A DNA stretch of 64,000 bases from Flavobacteriales bacterium (GCA_016715995.1 JADJXF010000008.1:124001-188000), one strand, 5' to 3'. Counted from the first letter of the stretch, positions 36,778-46,363 are shown. The notes: generated by a model not told the origin, from the letters alone. Program-made: numbers and translations.

Positions 36778-37329
36778 TCAGTAGTATGGTGAGATGAGCG
36801 CGTAGACCACCACGCCACTCACGCTCACATACAACCAAACAGGCCACACGCGTCGGGCAAGCCTGCGGTGCTCCGGATAGCGGCCGGAGAGGCCCCTGTA
36901 AGCTGTGAAAAGGATGTACGGCAGGGAGAACGCAGCCAGCACGATGTGCGTGGCGAGAATGCTGTAGTAGAGCACCTTGATAGTGCCTTCGCCGCCAAAG
37001 CGGGTGTCCCCCGCGAAGAGATGATGCAGGATGTAGGAGACGAGGAAGAGCACCGAGAACGCCATAGCCGCGAGCATGATGCTTCGATGAGCGGTCCATC
37101 GGCCTGATCGCGCGGTGAGCAGGCCCGCAATGAGCAGCAGGCTCACCAGCGAGTTGATGACGGCGTTCACCCGCGCGAAGACGTGCGCGTCGAGGCCATC
37201 GGGAGCTGGGACCTGCACGCGATTCAGCACCACTACGGCCAGGAAGACGATGGTCGAGAACGACCAGATGAGCCATTTGGCCTTGCGCTCGTTGACCTGA
37301 AGGACAGGCTTGGGAAAGGCAGCGGGCAT
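36778..37329 (-). CDS. DUF420 membrane protein (oxidase-associated)
   Basis: 183 residues, about five membrane helices. It matches the DUF420 pattern with several conserved His on membrane edges (DAHVFARVNAVINSLV, YILHHLFAGDTRF, ATHIVLAAFSLP, HRRLARRVWPVWLYVSVSGV). Members occur next to caa3-type oxidase genes and are thought to help oxidase assembly, possibly via heme or copper; this is inference from context. Five bases separate it from the SCO gene. Confidence 0.85.
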   Translation of the reverse strand: MPAAFPKPVLQVNERKAKWLIWSFSTIVFLAVVVLNRVQVPAPDGLDAHVFARVNAVINSLVSLLLIAGLLTARSGRWTAHRSIMLAAMAFSVLFLVSYILHHLFAGDTRFGGEGTIKVLYYSILATHIVLAAFSLPYILFTAYRGLSGRYPEHRRLARRVWPVWLYVSVSGVVVYALISPYY

Positions 37330-37334
37330 GCTAC

Positions 37335-38069
37335 TCAGCGCCGTGCGCGTGCGGCGTCCGCCCGTTTGATCTTCTCCTCCTTCAGCAGCATCTTGATGTC
37401 GGCCGCCACCGCGTTCATGCCCTCCATGGTCGTGCCGTCGTAATAGCCCCGGATGTGGCGGTCCTTGTCCACCAGCACGAACTTCTCGGAGTGGAGGAAG
37501 CCGCCCTCAGCCATCACATCCTCGCGCGCCGCCAGGAGATAGCCCTCGCTTCCTTGGAGATAGAGGTCGGCTTTGTCGCCGGTGAGGAAAATCCATCGCG
37601 CGCTATCAGCCTGCAATTTCCGGGCGTATTCGCGCAGCACATCGGGCGTATCGTGCTCGGGGTCCACCGTGTGGCTGAGGAACACCACGTCCTTGAACGC
37701 GGAATCATCGAGCTTGAGCTGGAGCTGCTGCATCTGCACGCCCATCTTCGGGCAGATGGTGCCGCAGCGGGTGAAGAAGAAGTCGACGACCAGGATCTTC
37801 CCCTCCACGTCCTGATCGGTAAAGGCCCTTCCGAACTGGTCCACGAAACGGAACGGCGGCACTTGGGCGTAGATGGTATCGATGACGGGCTTGCCATCCC
37901 GCTCCACCACAACGGTCTCCTTGTGGCCGAAATACGGCAGATGGCTGAACCGGTGCTTCGCCAAACCGAGCCATGGCGAGAAGAACACGAAAAGGCTGAG
38001 CACGAAAGCGGCCATGCCGCCCAGGATGAGGAACTTCTTCCGCCGACTGCCCGAAGGCTCCGCCATCAT
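37335..38069 (-). CDS. SCO1/SenC copper chaperone for cytochrome oxidase
   Basis: 244 residues. An N-terminal membrane anchor (about 12-33) leads to a periplasmic thioredoxin-fold domain with the SCO copper site: FFFTRCGTICPKMG (CxxxCP near residue 107) and the distal His in GGFLHSEKFVLVDKD (near 192). SCO1 delivers copper to the CuA site of oxidase subunit II. The subunit II gene is not in the window. The start lies one base after the end of the subunit IV gene; a second ATG three bases later is equally possible. Confidence 0.93.
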   Translation of the reverse strand: MMAEPSGSRRKKFLILGGMAAFVLSLFVFFSPWLGLAKHRFSHLPYFGHKETVVVERDGKPVIDTIYAQVPPFRFVDQFGRAFTDQDVEGKILVVDFFFTRCGTICPKMGVQMQQLQLKLDDSAFKDVVFLSHTVDPEHDTPDVLREYARKLQADSARWIFLTGDKADLYLQGSEGYLLAAREDVMAEGGFLHSEKFVLVDKDRHIRGYYDGTTMEGMNAVAADIKMLLKEEKIKRADAARARR

Positions 38070-38070
38070 C

Positions 38071-38442
38071 CTACAAATAAGTCTTCCAGAGGTAGTGCAC
38101 GTACTGCGATTCCCAGATTGCGATGAAAATCAGGTAGAGGATGAACAACGCGTAGGGCAGCAGGATGATCGCGCGGATGTTGCGGCGCTCATCGCCCAGG
38201 TGCATGAAGGTCATCACGATGTACGTGGCCTTCACCAGGGTGAGCACCACGTAGGTCCATTTGATGGAATTCCAAGCGCTCATGTCGAACCAATCCTTCC
38301 AATAGGCGCCCAAGGTCACCTCCACCGTGGTCACCACGGCGAGCAGCAGCGTCACCAACCAGATCTTCCGGCGGATCTTCCGGCCCTCCTCCTCGCTGTG
38401 ATGGGCGTCGAGGCTGTACTCAATGATGTCGTCGCGCTCCAT
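38071..38442 (-). CDS. Cytochrome c oxidase subunit IV-like protein
   Basis: 123 residues with three membrane helices (about 28-48, 60-80, 90-112), the caa3/quinol oxidase subunit IV size and profile. It contains TYVVLTLVKATYIVMTFMHLGDE, a conserved subunit IV motif. It supports assembly or stability of the oxidase core. Twelve bases after the subunit III gene. Confidence 0.88.
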   Translation of the reverse strand: MERDDIIEYSLDAHHSEEEGRKIRRKIWLVTLLLAVVTTVEVTLGAYWKDWFDMSAWNSIKWTYVVLTLVKATYIVMTFMHLGDERRNIRAIILLPYALFILYLIFIAIWESQYVHYLWKTYL

Positions 38443-38454
38443 GAGGCGTGGTTA

Positions 38455-39321
38455 TCAGAGGAGGTAGAAGAAGGTGAAAACGAACACCCATACGAGATCC
38501 ACGAAGTGCCAATAGAGGCCCGCCTTCTCTACCATCTCGTAATGGCCCCGGCGATGGAAAACGCCGCGCACCGCCATGAGCAGCACGATGAGGTTGATGA
38601 TGACCCCGCTGAACACGTGGAAGCCGTGGAAGCCTGTGATGAAGAAGAAGAAATTGGCGTACTGCGGAGGACCGTACTCGTTGCGCGTCATGTTGGCGCC
38701 GTCCACGTAGCTCACGCGCTTGTCCCAAATCGCCAGCGACTCTTCGCGGTTCAGATGGGGGGCGCCCTCCTCGCCTTTAAGGTAGTGCCCTGGAACCGCC
38801 TTCACGAGATGGAAGCTCGCATGTGCCGTCGGCGTGTGGGTGTCATGCTCGTCGTTATGCACCCAGTAGGTCTCGCCCGTCGGCGTGGTCATGTACCCGC
38901 CTCCGCCATGGATGAAGTGGCTCCACTCCCAGGCCTGGCTGCCGACGAAGAAGGCCCCGCCGAGCACGGTGGCGAAGAGCCATTTGATCACGCCGCCCTT
39001 GTCCATGCGGTGGCCGGCCTCCACCGCCAGCACCATGGTCACCGAGCTGAAGATGAGGATGGCCGTCATCAAGGCCACGTATATCAACGGGTAATCGCCA
39101 TGCAGGAAAGGCAGCGCGCGGAACACCTCCTCGCCGATGGGCCATGCCTCGGTGGTGCTGTGACGCACGAAGCCGTAGGCCACCAGCAAGCCGCTGAAGG
39201 TGAGGGCATCGGACACCAGGAAGAACCACATCATCATCTTCCCGTAGCTGATGCTGAACGGGGAGCGGCCGCCGCCCCAGAGGACGTCGTTGCTCAGGGC
39301 TTTCGTAGCGTCTCCTGCCAT
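38455..39321 (-). CDS. Cytochrome c oxidase subunit III (first copy)
   Basis: 288 residues from ATG at MAGDATK. It has the subunit III profile (MMMWFFLVSDALTFSGLL, MVLAVEAGHRMDKG, QAWEWSHFIH, NFFFFITGFHGFHVFSG, GLYWHFVDLVWVFVFTFFYLL). A hydrophilic insertion of some 70 residues between helices (about 155-210) carries several His and is not typical of the short form. Subunit III stabilises the proton-pumping core. The upstream start in the frame adds 21 residues that overlap the spacer and was not used. Confidence 0.9.
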   Translation of the reverse strand: MAGDATKALSNDVLWGGGRSPFSISYGKMMMWFFLVSDALTFSGLLVAYGFVRHSTTEAWPIGEEVFRALPFLHGDYPLIYVALMTAILIFSSVTMVLAVEAGHRMDKGGVIKWLFATVLGGAFFVGSQAWEWSHFIHGGGGYMTTPTGETYWVHNDEHDTHTPTAHASFHLVKAVPGHYLKGEEGAPHLNREESLAIWDKRVSYVDGANMTRNEYGPPQYANFFFFITGFHGFHVFSGVIINLIVLLMAVRGVFHRRGHYEMVEKAGLYWHFVDLVWVFVFTFFYLL

Positions 39322-39344
39322 GGCCTGGTTATGCGGCGGCAATG

Positions 39345-40073
39345 TTAGTGAACGTATCGGAGGAAGAAAAAGAGGAATACCCACAGCCCGCCGAGGAAAT
39401 GCCAGAAAACCGCTCCGGCCCAGAGACCCACATGGTTCTCAGGGGAATAGCGTCCACGTAAGGCCATTACGAGCATGACCACAAGGCTGAGGAGGCCGAA
39501 GACGACGTGGGCGGCGTGGGCCGCCGTGAGGGCATAGAAGTATGGGCCGGTCCGGTCCCGCTGTTCCGCCACTTCGGCATCAAGCTGGCGCCCCCGAGCC
39601 GAATCGCTTGATGCATACCAATGCCCATCATGGGGCACCAACGGCTGCCCATCCTTGGTCACGGTGAAATCGACCCCGTACGTGCCGCCAATGCCCATGA
39701 GCTTATTCGGTGAAGGCGTGATGCCAATCGCCACCAAACGGCCCCAGCCCTTGAACTGTGAGGCGCCAAAGGCCAGGCCCAGGCCAAGCGTGGCCAGGAT
39801 CAATGGGGCGACAAGCCGCATCCGACCAGTGCGTGCGCTGATCAAGGCCAGATGGACCGTGAGGCTTCCCGCCAGCACGAACGCAGTGCTCCAGTAGAAC
39901 GGCTCGGGCATTCGGATGCGGGTCCAATAGCCGCCGCTCATGCTCACGATATACGCGCTGGTGAGCCCGGCGAAGAACATGACGATGGCGAAGACGAGCA
40001 GCCAGGTGAGCATGCGGCGCGACCGGACGGCGCGTTCGCGCTCTTCAGCCGGGGTGAACGATTCGATGGTCAT
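39345..40073 (-). CDS. Heme-copper oxidase subunit III (second copy)
   Basis: 242 residues with about five helices (RRMLTWLLVFAIVMFFAGLTSAYIV; YALTAAHAAHVVFGLLSLVVML; HVGLWAGAVFWHFLGGLWVFLFFFLRYV). Bacteroidota caa3-type loci often carry two consecutive subunit III genes, as here. The C-terminal third matches subunit III best. The start overlaps the stop of the heme O synthase gene by ATGA, so the two are translationally coupled. Confidence 0.88.
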   Translation of the reverse strand: MTIESFTPAEERERAVRSRRMLTWLLVFAIVMFFAGLTSAYIVSMSGGYWTRIRMPEPFYWSTAFVLAGSLTVHLALISARTGRMRLVAPLILATLGLGLAFGASQFKGWGRLVAIGITPSPNKLMGIGGTYGVDFTVTKDGQPLVPHDGHWYASSDSARGRQLDAEVAEQRDRTGPYFYALTAAHAAHVVFGLLSLVVMLVMALRGRYSPENHVGLWAGAVFWHFLGGLWVFLFFFLRYVH

Positions 40074-40987
40074 AGGCGGTCGAGCACATAGGCCAGCTGC
40101 ACCACAGGGAGATACAGGAAGCTGGCGAACATCAACCGGCGCGCGTCGGCGCGGTCATGCGTGCGGAAGAGCCGCCACGCAGGCCAGAGCATGAGGGCGC
40201 CCAGGACCACGGCTACTGCCATCGCCAACGGGCCAACGAAACCGAACACCCAAGGGAGCATGCCGACCGGGATAACAAAGAGGGTGTACAAAAGGATCAG
40301 GAAGGCACTGGAGCGGTCCGTGCCGCCGGGGCTGGGCAACAAGCGGAAGCCCGCACGGCGGTAGTCCTCGTCCAGCACCCAGGCGATGGCCCAGAAGTGC
40401 GGGAACTGCCACATGAACTGCATGGCGAAGAGCAGCCCTGGTCCCAAGCCGAACTGTCCGGTGGCGGCCACATAGCCCAGCATGGGCGGGAAAGCGCCAG
40501 GGAAGGCCCCAACGAACACGGCCCATGGGCTGTGCTTCTTCAGGGGTGTGTACAGCGCCACGTACATGAAGAGCGAGATGAAGCCCAAGATGCCCGTGAG
40601 CGGCCCGAAGGCCATCCACAGGAGGAAGGTGCCGAGGCCGCCAGCCAGGAAGGCGGAAACGACCGCTTCCGTGGTCGATAACCCACCACGCACCAACGGT
40701 CGGTCCGCAGTGCGCCGCATCAGCCCGTCCTCCTTCACCTCCAACACCTGATTCAGCGCGTTGGAGGCCCCGGTAAGCAACGTGCCGGCAAGGATCAGAA
40801 GCACGAGTTCCCATGCATCGAAGGCCCCGGGCGCCACACCCATCAGGTAACCGAGGACCGCGCTGACCACCACCAAGGATGCCAGCCGCAGCTTGAAGAG
40901 CACTGCGACTTCACGCAGCTTCCCTGCGCCCGGTCGTGTACCTGCGTATGCCTGAGGTTTGGTCAACCGCAATCGGCCCCGCAACAA
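40070..40987 (-). CDS. ctaB: Protoheme IX farnesyltransferase (heme O synthase)
   Basis: 305 residues, nine predicted helices. CtaB/CyoE adds a farnesyl group to heme B, giving heme O for the oxidase. Seen: first polyprenyl-diphosphate motif region NALNQVLEVKEDGLMRRTADRP (about residues 85-107), second at WAIAWVLDEDYRRAGFRLLPSPGG. The gene heads the visible part of the oxidase cluster. Upstream lies an unrelated outer-membrane gene, so the catalytic subunits I/II must be elsewhere. Confidence 0.94.
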   Translation of the reverse strand: MLRGRLRLTKPQAYAGTRPGAGKLREVAVLFKLRLASLVVVSAVLGYLMGVAPGAFDAWELVLLILAGTLLTGASNALNQVLEVKEDGLMRRTADRPLVRGGLSTTEAVVSAFLAGGLGTFLLWMAFGPLTGILGFISLFMYVALYTPLKKHSPWAVFVGAFPGAFPPMLGYVAATGQFGLGPGLLFAMQFMWQFPHFWAIAWVLDEDYRRAGFRLLPSPGGTDRSSAFLILLYTLFVIPVGMLPWVFGFVGPLAMAVAVVLGALMLWPAWRLFRTHDRADARRLMFASFLYLPVVQLAYVLDRL

Positions 40988-41030
40988 TGAACGAAGCGGC
41001 GCAAATGTATCCCGGACCCGTGTCGCGCAA

Positions 41031-42636
41031 TCACCTCAACACGTAGCGCGGCTCCTGCTCCGCATGCCGGTCGCGGAAGTAGCACACAATACCAGCCCGG
41101 AGAACCACGGCCTGATGCGTCTCACCACCCTCCAGTGCACGCGAGCGGAACAGCACCGCCGCTTCCGCCCGGGTCCCAGTGGAGGCATCGAGGAACCAGC
41201 CCGAGCGCGCCTCCGCGTGCAGGACCGTGTACGGCTCGTTGTTGCCGATCCGGTAGCCGAAATCGCGCACGCCCACTAGGCCCGGTCGCCGGTCACTCTC
41301 CGGTCTGAAGATGTTGTTGCCATAGCTGTAGTCAGTGTCGCGCCCCAGCCAGGCCATGCTGGCGCGAAGCCCATGCAGCCAGCGACCCCTGTTCCATTCG
41401 GCATGCCCCAGGACTTCCTGGAAATTGGAGCCATACGGGTGCGCCAGCGGCTGACCGAAGTGGGCGTAGTTCTGCCGGGTGTCGCTGTGGGTGTACATGA
41501 AGGGCCGCACTACGTTCCATTCGGCACGCAGCGTAAGGCCTTGCTGATGGAAAGCGTCCCGCGCCACCACACCGAACTGCAGGGCCTGCTTGTTGGCGTA
41601 CCATCCTTTGCCGGCGCGCACCTGCTTCAACAGGAATTCATCCAGCATCACTTGGAGGTAGAACAAGGTGCTCCTGCCCGCCTTGATGTTGAGCGCGCCA
41701 CCGAGAAGAGCGTTGTCCGGCGATCCGATGTTGAACTCGACCGGCCGGTAGAAGATGATCGGATTAAGGTAATTGAAATCGAAGCCGCGCGGGTACTTGC
41801 TGTCGCCCTGGCTCCAGATGATTGCCTCGAAGACCGCCACATTGATGCGCGGATGCGCGTTCCAAGAGAGGTAGTGCATGCTGCTCCACTTCCGTTCAAA
41901 GTGGGCCGGGTCCCCATCCGCATCGCGGATGTCGTTCATGGCGGCGAAGAGGTTCACATACTTCACCTTCCACACGGTGGTGGTCACTTTCAGGAACGGG
42001 TAGCTCGTGGCCTCATCACCTGGATCAGGACCGATGACCCTCGCCAAAGAAGTTCTTGCCGCGCCCGAGCGTGAGGTTGAAGTAGCGGCCGGGGTCCCAG
42101 CTCACGTAGGCGCTCCAATCGTAGTGGCCGTAGGTCGCTGATTGCTCAAGTGCTACCGGCAGGTATCCGATGCCTTCACCGGGCACCGTTTGGGTAGCCA
42201 CCGCGAAGCTGTCCAAGTAGGCGGGTAGTCGCTCATGCCAGGTCATGCCATCGACATGCAGGCTCCATTTCGCGCCCAGATCCTTCTCCAGCCAGAGCCC
42301 GAGCCCTGCGCGATGAATCGGCTCACTTGTGGTATCCGCGTCGAATCCTCCTTGCAGATCGAGCATCGGACCCCAACGGAAAGTGCGGCCGTTCCGAACG
42401 CCGGCCCAGCGATCCAATGCAGGAAGCGCTGAAGCAGCCATCACGCTGTCCTTCGGGTCCAACGTCCTCACTTCATTTCGGCGGTACGGCCGGATTGCCG
42501 TATGCAGCGTCGAGCCCGTATGATGCATCAGTGGCGCGTAGGCGCGCTCCACCTCGCGACTCAGCGGCAACCAAGCGGTCTGTGCGTGAAACTGCAAGGC
42601 GAATCCGAGCGCCACCAGCAGGAACGGAATCCTCAT
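41031..42636 (-). CDS. Wzi/RemB-like outer-membrane barrel, one frameshift
   Basis: About 535 residues with one frameshift repaired. The signal peptide is MRIPFLLVALGFALQFHA. Motifs shared with the gene at 43764: LGRGKNFFGEGHRS (LGHGRHFVGHGYRS there), NPIIFYRPVEFNIGSPDN (NPVIGINTMTFGLGHADK), GQPLAHPYGSNFQEVL (GLPLAHPLGTAFSEFV). These mark a Wzi capsule-attachment or RemB-like barrel. The frame breaks near 42030, just after GHRS, and resumes at DEATSYPFLK; two missing bases fit. Start overlaps the stop of the WecA-type gene (ATGA), so it is coupled to polysaccharide initiation. Confidence 0.8.
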
Positions 42637-43748
42637 GCGCGGCCGGGCTTGGGCCATGCGAACGGGAGCATGGCCAGGGCAAAGGCCGTGGTGGCCAGCA
42701 CCATGAGGGCGATGTTCGGATGCCATTTGCGGGTGACCATGCTTAGCGCGATGATGGCCAGCACATACAGGTAAATGGCCACCGTGGTCCAACGATGGCC
42801 GAGCCCTAGGGCCAACAGCCGGTGGTGGATGTGGTTGCGATCCGCGGCGAAGGGCGAAGTGCCGCGGACCATGCGGACGATGAACACGCGCAGGGTGTCC
42901 ACTAACGGATAAGCCAGCACGGACATCGCGAAGATGGGCGTTGGAAGGAGTTGCAAGTTGTCCGGCAGCCGGCTGGTGTCATGATCGATCACCTTCATGG
43001 CCAACACGGCGAGCACAGCACCGATGATGAGTGAGCCGCTGTCGCCCATGAACACCCGGGCCGGATGGAGGTTGAAGATGAGGAATCCAAGCAGCGCTCC
43101 GGCCAGCACGAAGGCGAGCAAGGCCAGCGCGATATCGCCCGCTTGGTAGAGCCACCACCCGTATGCCAACGCGGCGATCAGGCCCACACCGCCAGCAAGC
43201 CCGTCCACCCCGTCGATGAGGTTCATGGCGTTCACCACCACCACGTACACGAAGAAGGAGAACGCGATGCTGATGTACGGAGGAAGCTCATAGATGCCGA
43301 AGATGCCATGCATGTCGCTGATGCGGATGCCCGCCATCACCACCAGGATGTATCCCACGATCATGTGGCCCACGAGCTTCTTCACGGGCGAGAAGCCCAC
43401 GATGTCGTCCTTCACGCCGATGAAGAAGAGGAGCACCATCGCCGCGATCACATACTTGAAATCGTGATACGCGCCCGCCATCGCATCATACAGCCCCCGC
43501 AGCCCTTCGACGCGAGCATCGATGAGGTCGCCTTTCGGGAACCAGAGCGCGTAGGAGAAGAGAATCGCGGCAAAGATGATGATGCCACCGATGGTGGGCA
43601 CGCTGCGCTGATGGAGCTTTCGCAGCTCGGAGGGCTCATCCACCAGATGCTTCATCCGCGCCACCTTGATGAGCGAAGGCATGGTGAGCACCACCACGAT
43701 GAACGCGGTGAAAGCGCCGAGCAGCAGGATGTATCCGTGTTCCTTCAC
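42633..43748 (-). CDS. WecA/TagO-type undecaprenyl-phosphate sugar-1-phosphate transferase
   Basis: 371 residues, about eleven helices. Family motifs: DEPSELRKLHQRSVPTIGG (residues 37-55), FFIGVKDDIVGFSPVKK (DD catalytic pair), NAMNLIDGVDGLAGG (third motif), FMGDSGSL, and the WecA/TagO-specific HIHHRLL. It starts a polysaccharide on the undecaprenyl carrier, on the cytosolic face. The exact sugar (GlcNAc or other N-acetylhexosamine) is not determined by sequence. It is flanked on both sides by Wzi/RemB-like barrels. Confidence 0.93.
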   Translation of the reverse strand: MKEHGYILLLGAFTAFIVVVLTMPSLIKVARMKHLVDEPSELRKLHQRSVPTIGGIIIFAAILFSYALWFPKGDLIDARVEGLRGLYDAMAGAYHDFKYVIAAMVLLFFIGVKDDIVGFSPVKKLVGHMIVGYILVVMAGIRISDMHGIFGIYELPPYISIAFSFFVYVVVVNAMNLIDGVDGLAGGVGLIAALAYGWWLYQAGDIALALLAFVLAGALLGFLIFNLHPARVFMGDSGSLIIGAVLAVLAMKVIDHDTSRLPDNLQLLPTPIFAMSVLAYPLVDTLRVFIVRMVRGTSPFAADRNHIHHRLLALGLGHRWTTVAIYLYVLAIIALSMVTRKWHPNIALMVLATTAFALAMLPFAWPKPGRA

Positions 43749-43763
43749 GCGATTCGGTGTCGA

Positions 43764-45338
43764 TCAAAGGTCGTAATACCGGTTGAAGAGCGAGGTGCGG
43801 ATGGCGGCGTAGACATAGGTGCTCTGCAGACCATCGCTGGCGCCGGGCTGGTCGCGGCGCCAGCAACCGAGCACCAGCCGCAGGTTCGTATTCGGGTTGA
43901 GCAGGTAGGAGGCGTTCAGGTCGAACCAGAAGAGCTTGAGCTGATCGGGGCCGTCCGGCGATGCTCGCTCTTCGTCCGGGCGATTCAGGCTGGTGCCGTG
44001 ATTGTAGAAAGCGGAGGTGTCGCGCTCGAACGATGAGAGATTCGCTTTGGCTTGCAGCCAGAATCGGCCGAAGCCCGCATCGGCGATGGCCACGAACTCG
44101 CTGAATGCCGTGCCTAATGGATGAGCGAGCGGCAATCCCGCATGCACATAGGATTGGGTCGCGGGGTCGCTGGCGTACATGAACCGCGTGGATGAATTGT
44201 ACTCTAACTGCAGGTGCAGGTCCTTGCGACCCACATCGAAGGCTCTTGCACCTGCCTGCCAGGCAAATCGCCCCGGACTGTCGGTTGCATATTGGCCATA
44301 GAGGTAGGCGCTGCGGGTCACCTTCACACGCAGGTCGGCACCGACCAGGCACTTGTCCGCGTGGCCCAGGCCGAAGGTCATTGTGTTGATGCCGATGACC
44401 GGATTAAGCTCCATGGGATCGAAGGGGCGCACACCATCCTCATCGATGTTTCGGAAAAGCGTGGCCTCGAAGAGGCCGAGCTGCACGCGGCCGAGATCCA
44501 CCGACAGATGATTGAAGCGCGCACGCATCCATTGGAACAGCGCTTCGCTGCTCTCGCCCGTGGGCAGGCGGTCGTCCTTGCCCAGGCCATGCATGAGCTT
44601 GGTGTGCCACGTGGAGTACTGCCACCGCCGACTGCGGCTCAGCGCGCTGAACTTCAAGTACGGCGAAGGCGGCGCATGATCGCTCAACAACACGCTGCGG
44701 TAGCCGTGGCCGACGAAGTGCCTGCCATGCCCGAGCTGAATGTTCAACCAGGAAGTCGCGGCAACGGACAGATTCGCCTGCGACCAGCCGAAGTCGAGCT
44801 TGCGGCCATCGAAATACTTCACCCGCCCCTGTCCGGAGATGGCATCGGTCAGGCGGACCTGGTTCAGAAGAAACTGCGGGACGGCGCCCCTGCTCTCATG
44901 GAACATGGTCTGGAAGGAAATCCGCTCGCCGAAATCTCCTGCGATGAGCAAGCCACGAGAATTGAAATATAGCTGGGTGGTGTCAACGTAACGCGTCTGG
45001 TCGCCGAAATCATTCCCGTACTCCTGGTGGAACAAAGGATCCACCGTGAGGTGGAAGTCGCCTTCATCAACGACGAGGAAGTGCTCCTTGAAGAGCTTCA
45101 GCGTGAGCCAGTAGTAATAACGCGCACTGTCGGCTCGGTGGCCCATCACATGCGTGAGGTCCGCACGGCTCTGCAGCACCGGCTTCAATCCGGTATGCAC
45201 AATGGTGTCCAACTTGGCTGCATTGCGCTCCACATCGATGTAGAAGTCGCGTTGCAGGGGGATGTCGTTCTGCTGACCGGCAGTAGCTATAGCCAGGGCC
45301 GAGGCAACGGCGGCAATCGTGATACGAAACGACGGCAT
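43764..45338 (-). CDS. Wzi/RemB-like outer-membrane barrel protein
   Basis: 524 residues from ATG at MPSFRITIA, with a signal peptide ending near ATAGQ. An alternating beta pattern runs through the mature part. It shares its core motifs with the gene downstream of the WecA-type transferase, so the two are paralogues bracketing it. Family members hold capsule on the surface or, as RemB, act in gliding. A TACTTTCG -7-like box ends just 7 bases before this ATG. Fifteen bases separate it from the WecA-type gene. Confidence 0.85.
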   Translation of the reverse strand: MPSFRITIAAVASALAIATAGQQNDIPLQRDFYIDVERNAAKLDTIVHTGLKPVLQSRADLTHVMGHRADSARYYYWLTLKLFKEHFLVVDEGDFHLTVDPLFHQEYGNDFGDQTRYVDTTQLYFNSRGLLIAGDFGERISFQTMFHESRGAVPQFLLNQVRLTDAISGQGRVKYFDGRKLDFGWSQANLSVAATSWLNIQLGHGRHFVGHGYRSVLLSDHAPPSPYLKFSALSRSRRWQYSTWHTKLMHGLGKDDRLPTGESSEALFQWMRARFNHLSVDLGRVQLGLFEATLFRNIDEDGVRPFDPMELNPVIGINTMTFGLGHADKCLVGADLRVKVTRSAYLYGQYATDSPGRFAWQAGARAFDVGRKDLHLQLEYNSSTRFMYASDPATQSYVHAGLPLAHPLGTAFSEFVAIADAGFGRFWLQAKANLSSFERDTSAFYNHGTSLNRPDEERASPDGPDQLKLFWFDLNASYLLNPNTNLRLVLGCWRRDQPGASDGLQSTYVYAAIRTSLFNRYYDL

Positions 45339-45417
45339 GGGCGCCCGAAAGTAGGGCGCTCGCCTTGCAAGCACTGCTACCGGGAGCAAGTAGGAGGCGC
45401 ACTAAGGCCCACAGCGC

Positions 45418-46356
45418 TCAAGCCTTTGCCAGCTCGCTCTTGGCGAACTCTTGGTACACGGTTGTGACGCCCTCGCGCAAGCCGGTGCGGTGCTTCCAAC
45501 CAAGGTTGTGCAACCGGCTCACGTCCATCAGCTTGCGGGGCGTGCCATCCGGCTTGTCGGTATTCCACTTGAGCTCGCCAGAATAACCCACGATGTCCTG
45601 GATCATCTCCGCGAGCTCCTTGATGGTGAGGTCCTCACCAGTGCCCACGTTCACGAACATCTCCTCATCATAGTTCTGGAGCAGGAAGAAACAGGCGTCC
45701 GCCAGGTCGTCAACGTGAAGGAACTCGCGGCGAGGGCTGCCCGTCCCCCACACCTCCACGCTGGTCGCGCCCGTCACCTTAGCGGTATGGAACTTACGGA
45801 TGAGCGCGGGCAGTACATGGCTGTTATTCAGGTCGTAATTGTCGTTCGGTCCGTAGAGATTCGTGGGCATGGCGCTGATGTAGTTGCATCCGTATTGCCG
45901 ACGGTAACTCTCGGCCAGCTTGATGCCTGCGATCTTGGCGATCGCGTACGGCTCATTGGTCTGCTCCAGCAAACCGGTGAGCAGGCTCTCCTCCTTGAGC
46001 GGCTGGGGGGCCAGCTTGGGGTAGATGCAGGATGAGCCGAGGAAGAGCAGCTTCTTCACCCCGCTCTCGTAGCTGGAGTGGATCACGTTGCCCTCGATCA
46101 TCAGGTTCTCGTACAGGAACTGCGCACGGTACACATTGTTGGCGTGGATGCCGCCCACCTTGGCCGCAGCGAGCACCACGATGTCCGGTTTCTCGCTCGC
46201 GAAGAAGTCGCGCACGGCGCGCTGATTCTTCAGGTCCAGGTCCTTGCTGCCCCTCGTGACGATGTTCGAGAATCCATCTTTCTGAAGGCGGCGCACGATG
46301 GCCGAGCCCACCATCCCGCGGTGACCGGCGATGTAGATCTTGTCTTGGCGATTCAT
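45418..46356 (-). CDS. fcl: GDP-L-fucose synthase
   Basis: 312 residues. It epimerises and reduces GDP-4-keto-6-deoxymannose to GDP-L-fucose with NADPH. Seen: nucleotide-binding IAGHRGMVGSAI at residues 9-20, catalytic YxxxK in NEPYAIAKIAGIKLAESY (about 133-150), and the downstream SCIYPKLAPQP. The partner Gmd is encoded 93 bases upstream, so the pair gives the full GDP-mannose to GDP-fucose route. Confidence 0.96.
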   Translation of the reverse strand: MNRQDKIYIAGHRGMVGSAIVRRLQKDGFSNIVTRGSKDLDLKNQRAVRDFFASEKPDIVVLAAAKVGGIHANNVYRAQFLYENLMIEGNVIHSSYESGVKKLLFLGSSCIYPKLAPQPLKEESLLTGLLEQTNEPYAIAKIAGIKLAESYRRQYGCNYISAMPTNLYGPNDNYDLNNSHVLPALIRKFHTAKVTGATSVEVWGTGSPRREFLHVDDLADACFFLLQNYDEEMFVNVGTGEDLTIKELAEMIQDIVGYSGELKWNTDKPDGTPRKLMDVSRLHNLGWKHRTGLREGVTTVYQEFAKSELAKA

Positions 46357-46363
46357 GTTGTCA

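Noticed and set aside
37873..39348. 491-residue plus-strand frame opposite the oxidase genes
   Set aside because: Composed of His/Glu-rich antisense sequence; subunit III and IV are clearly coded on the other strand.
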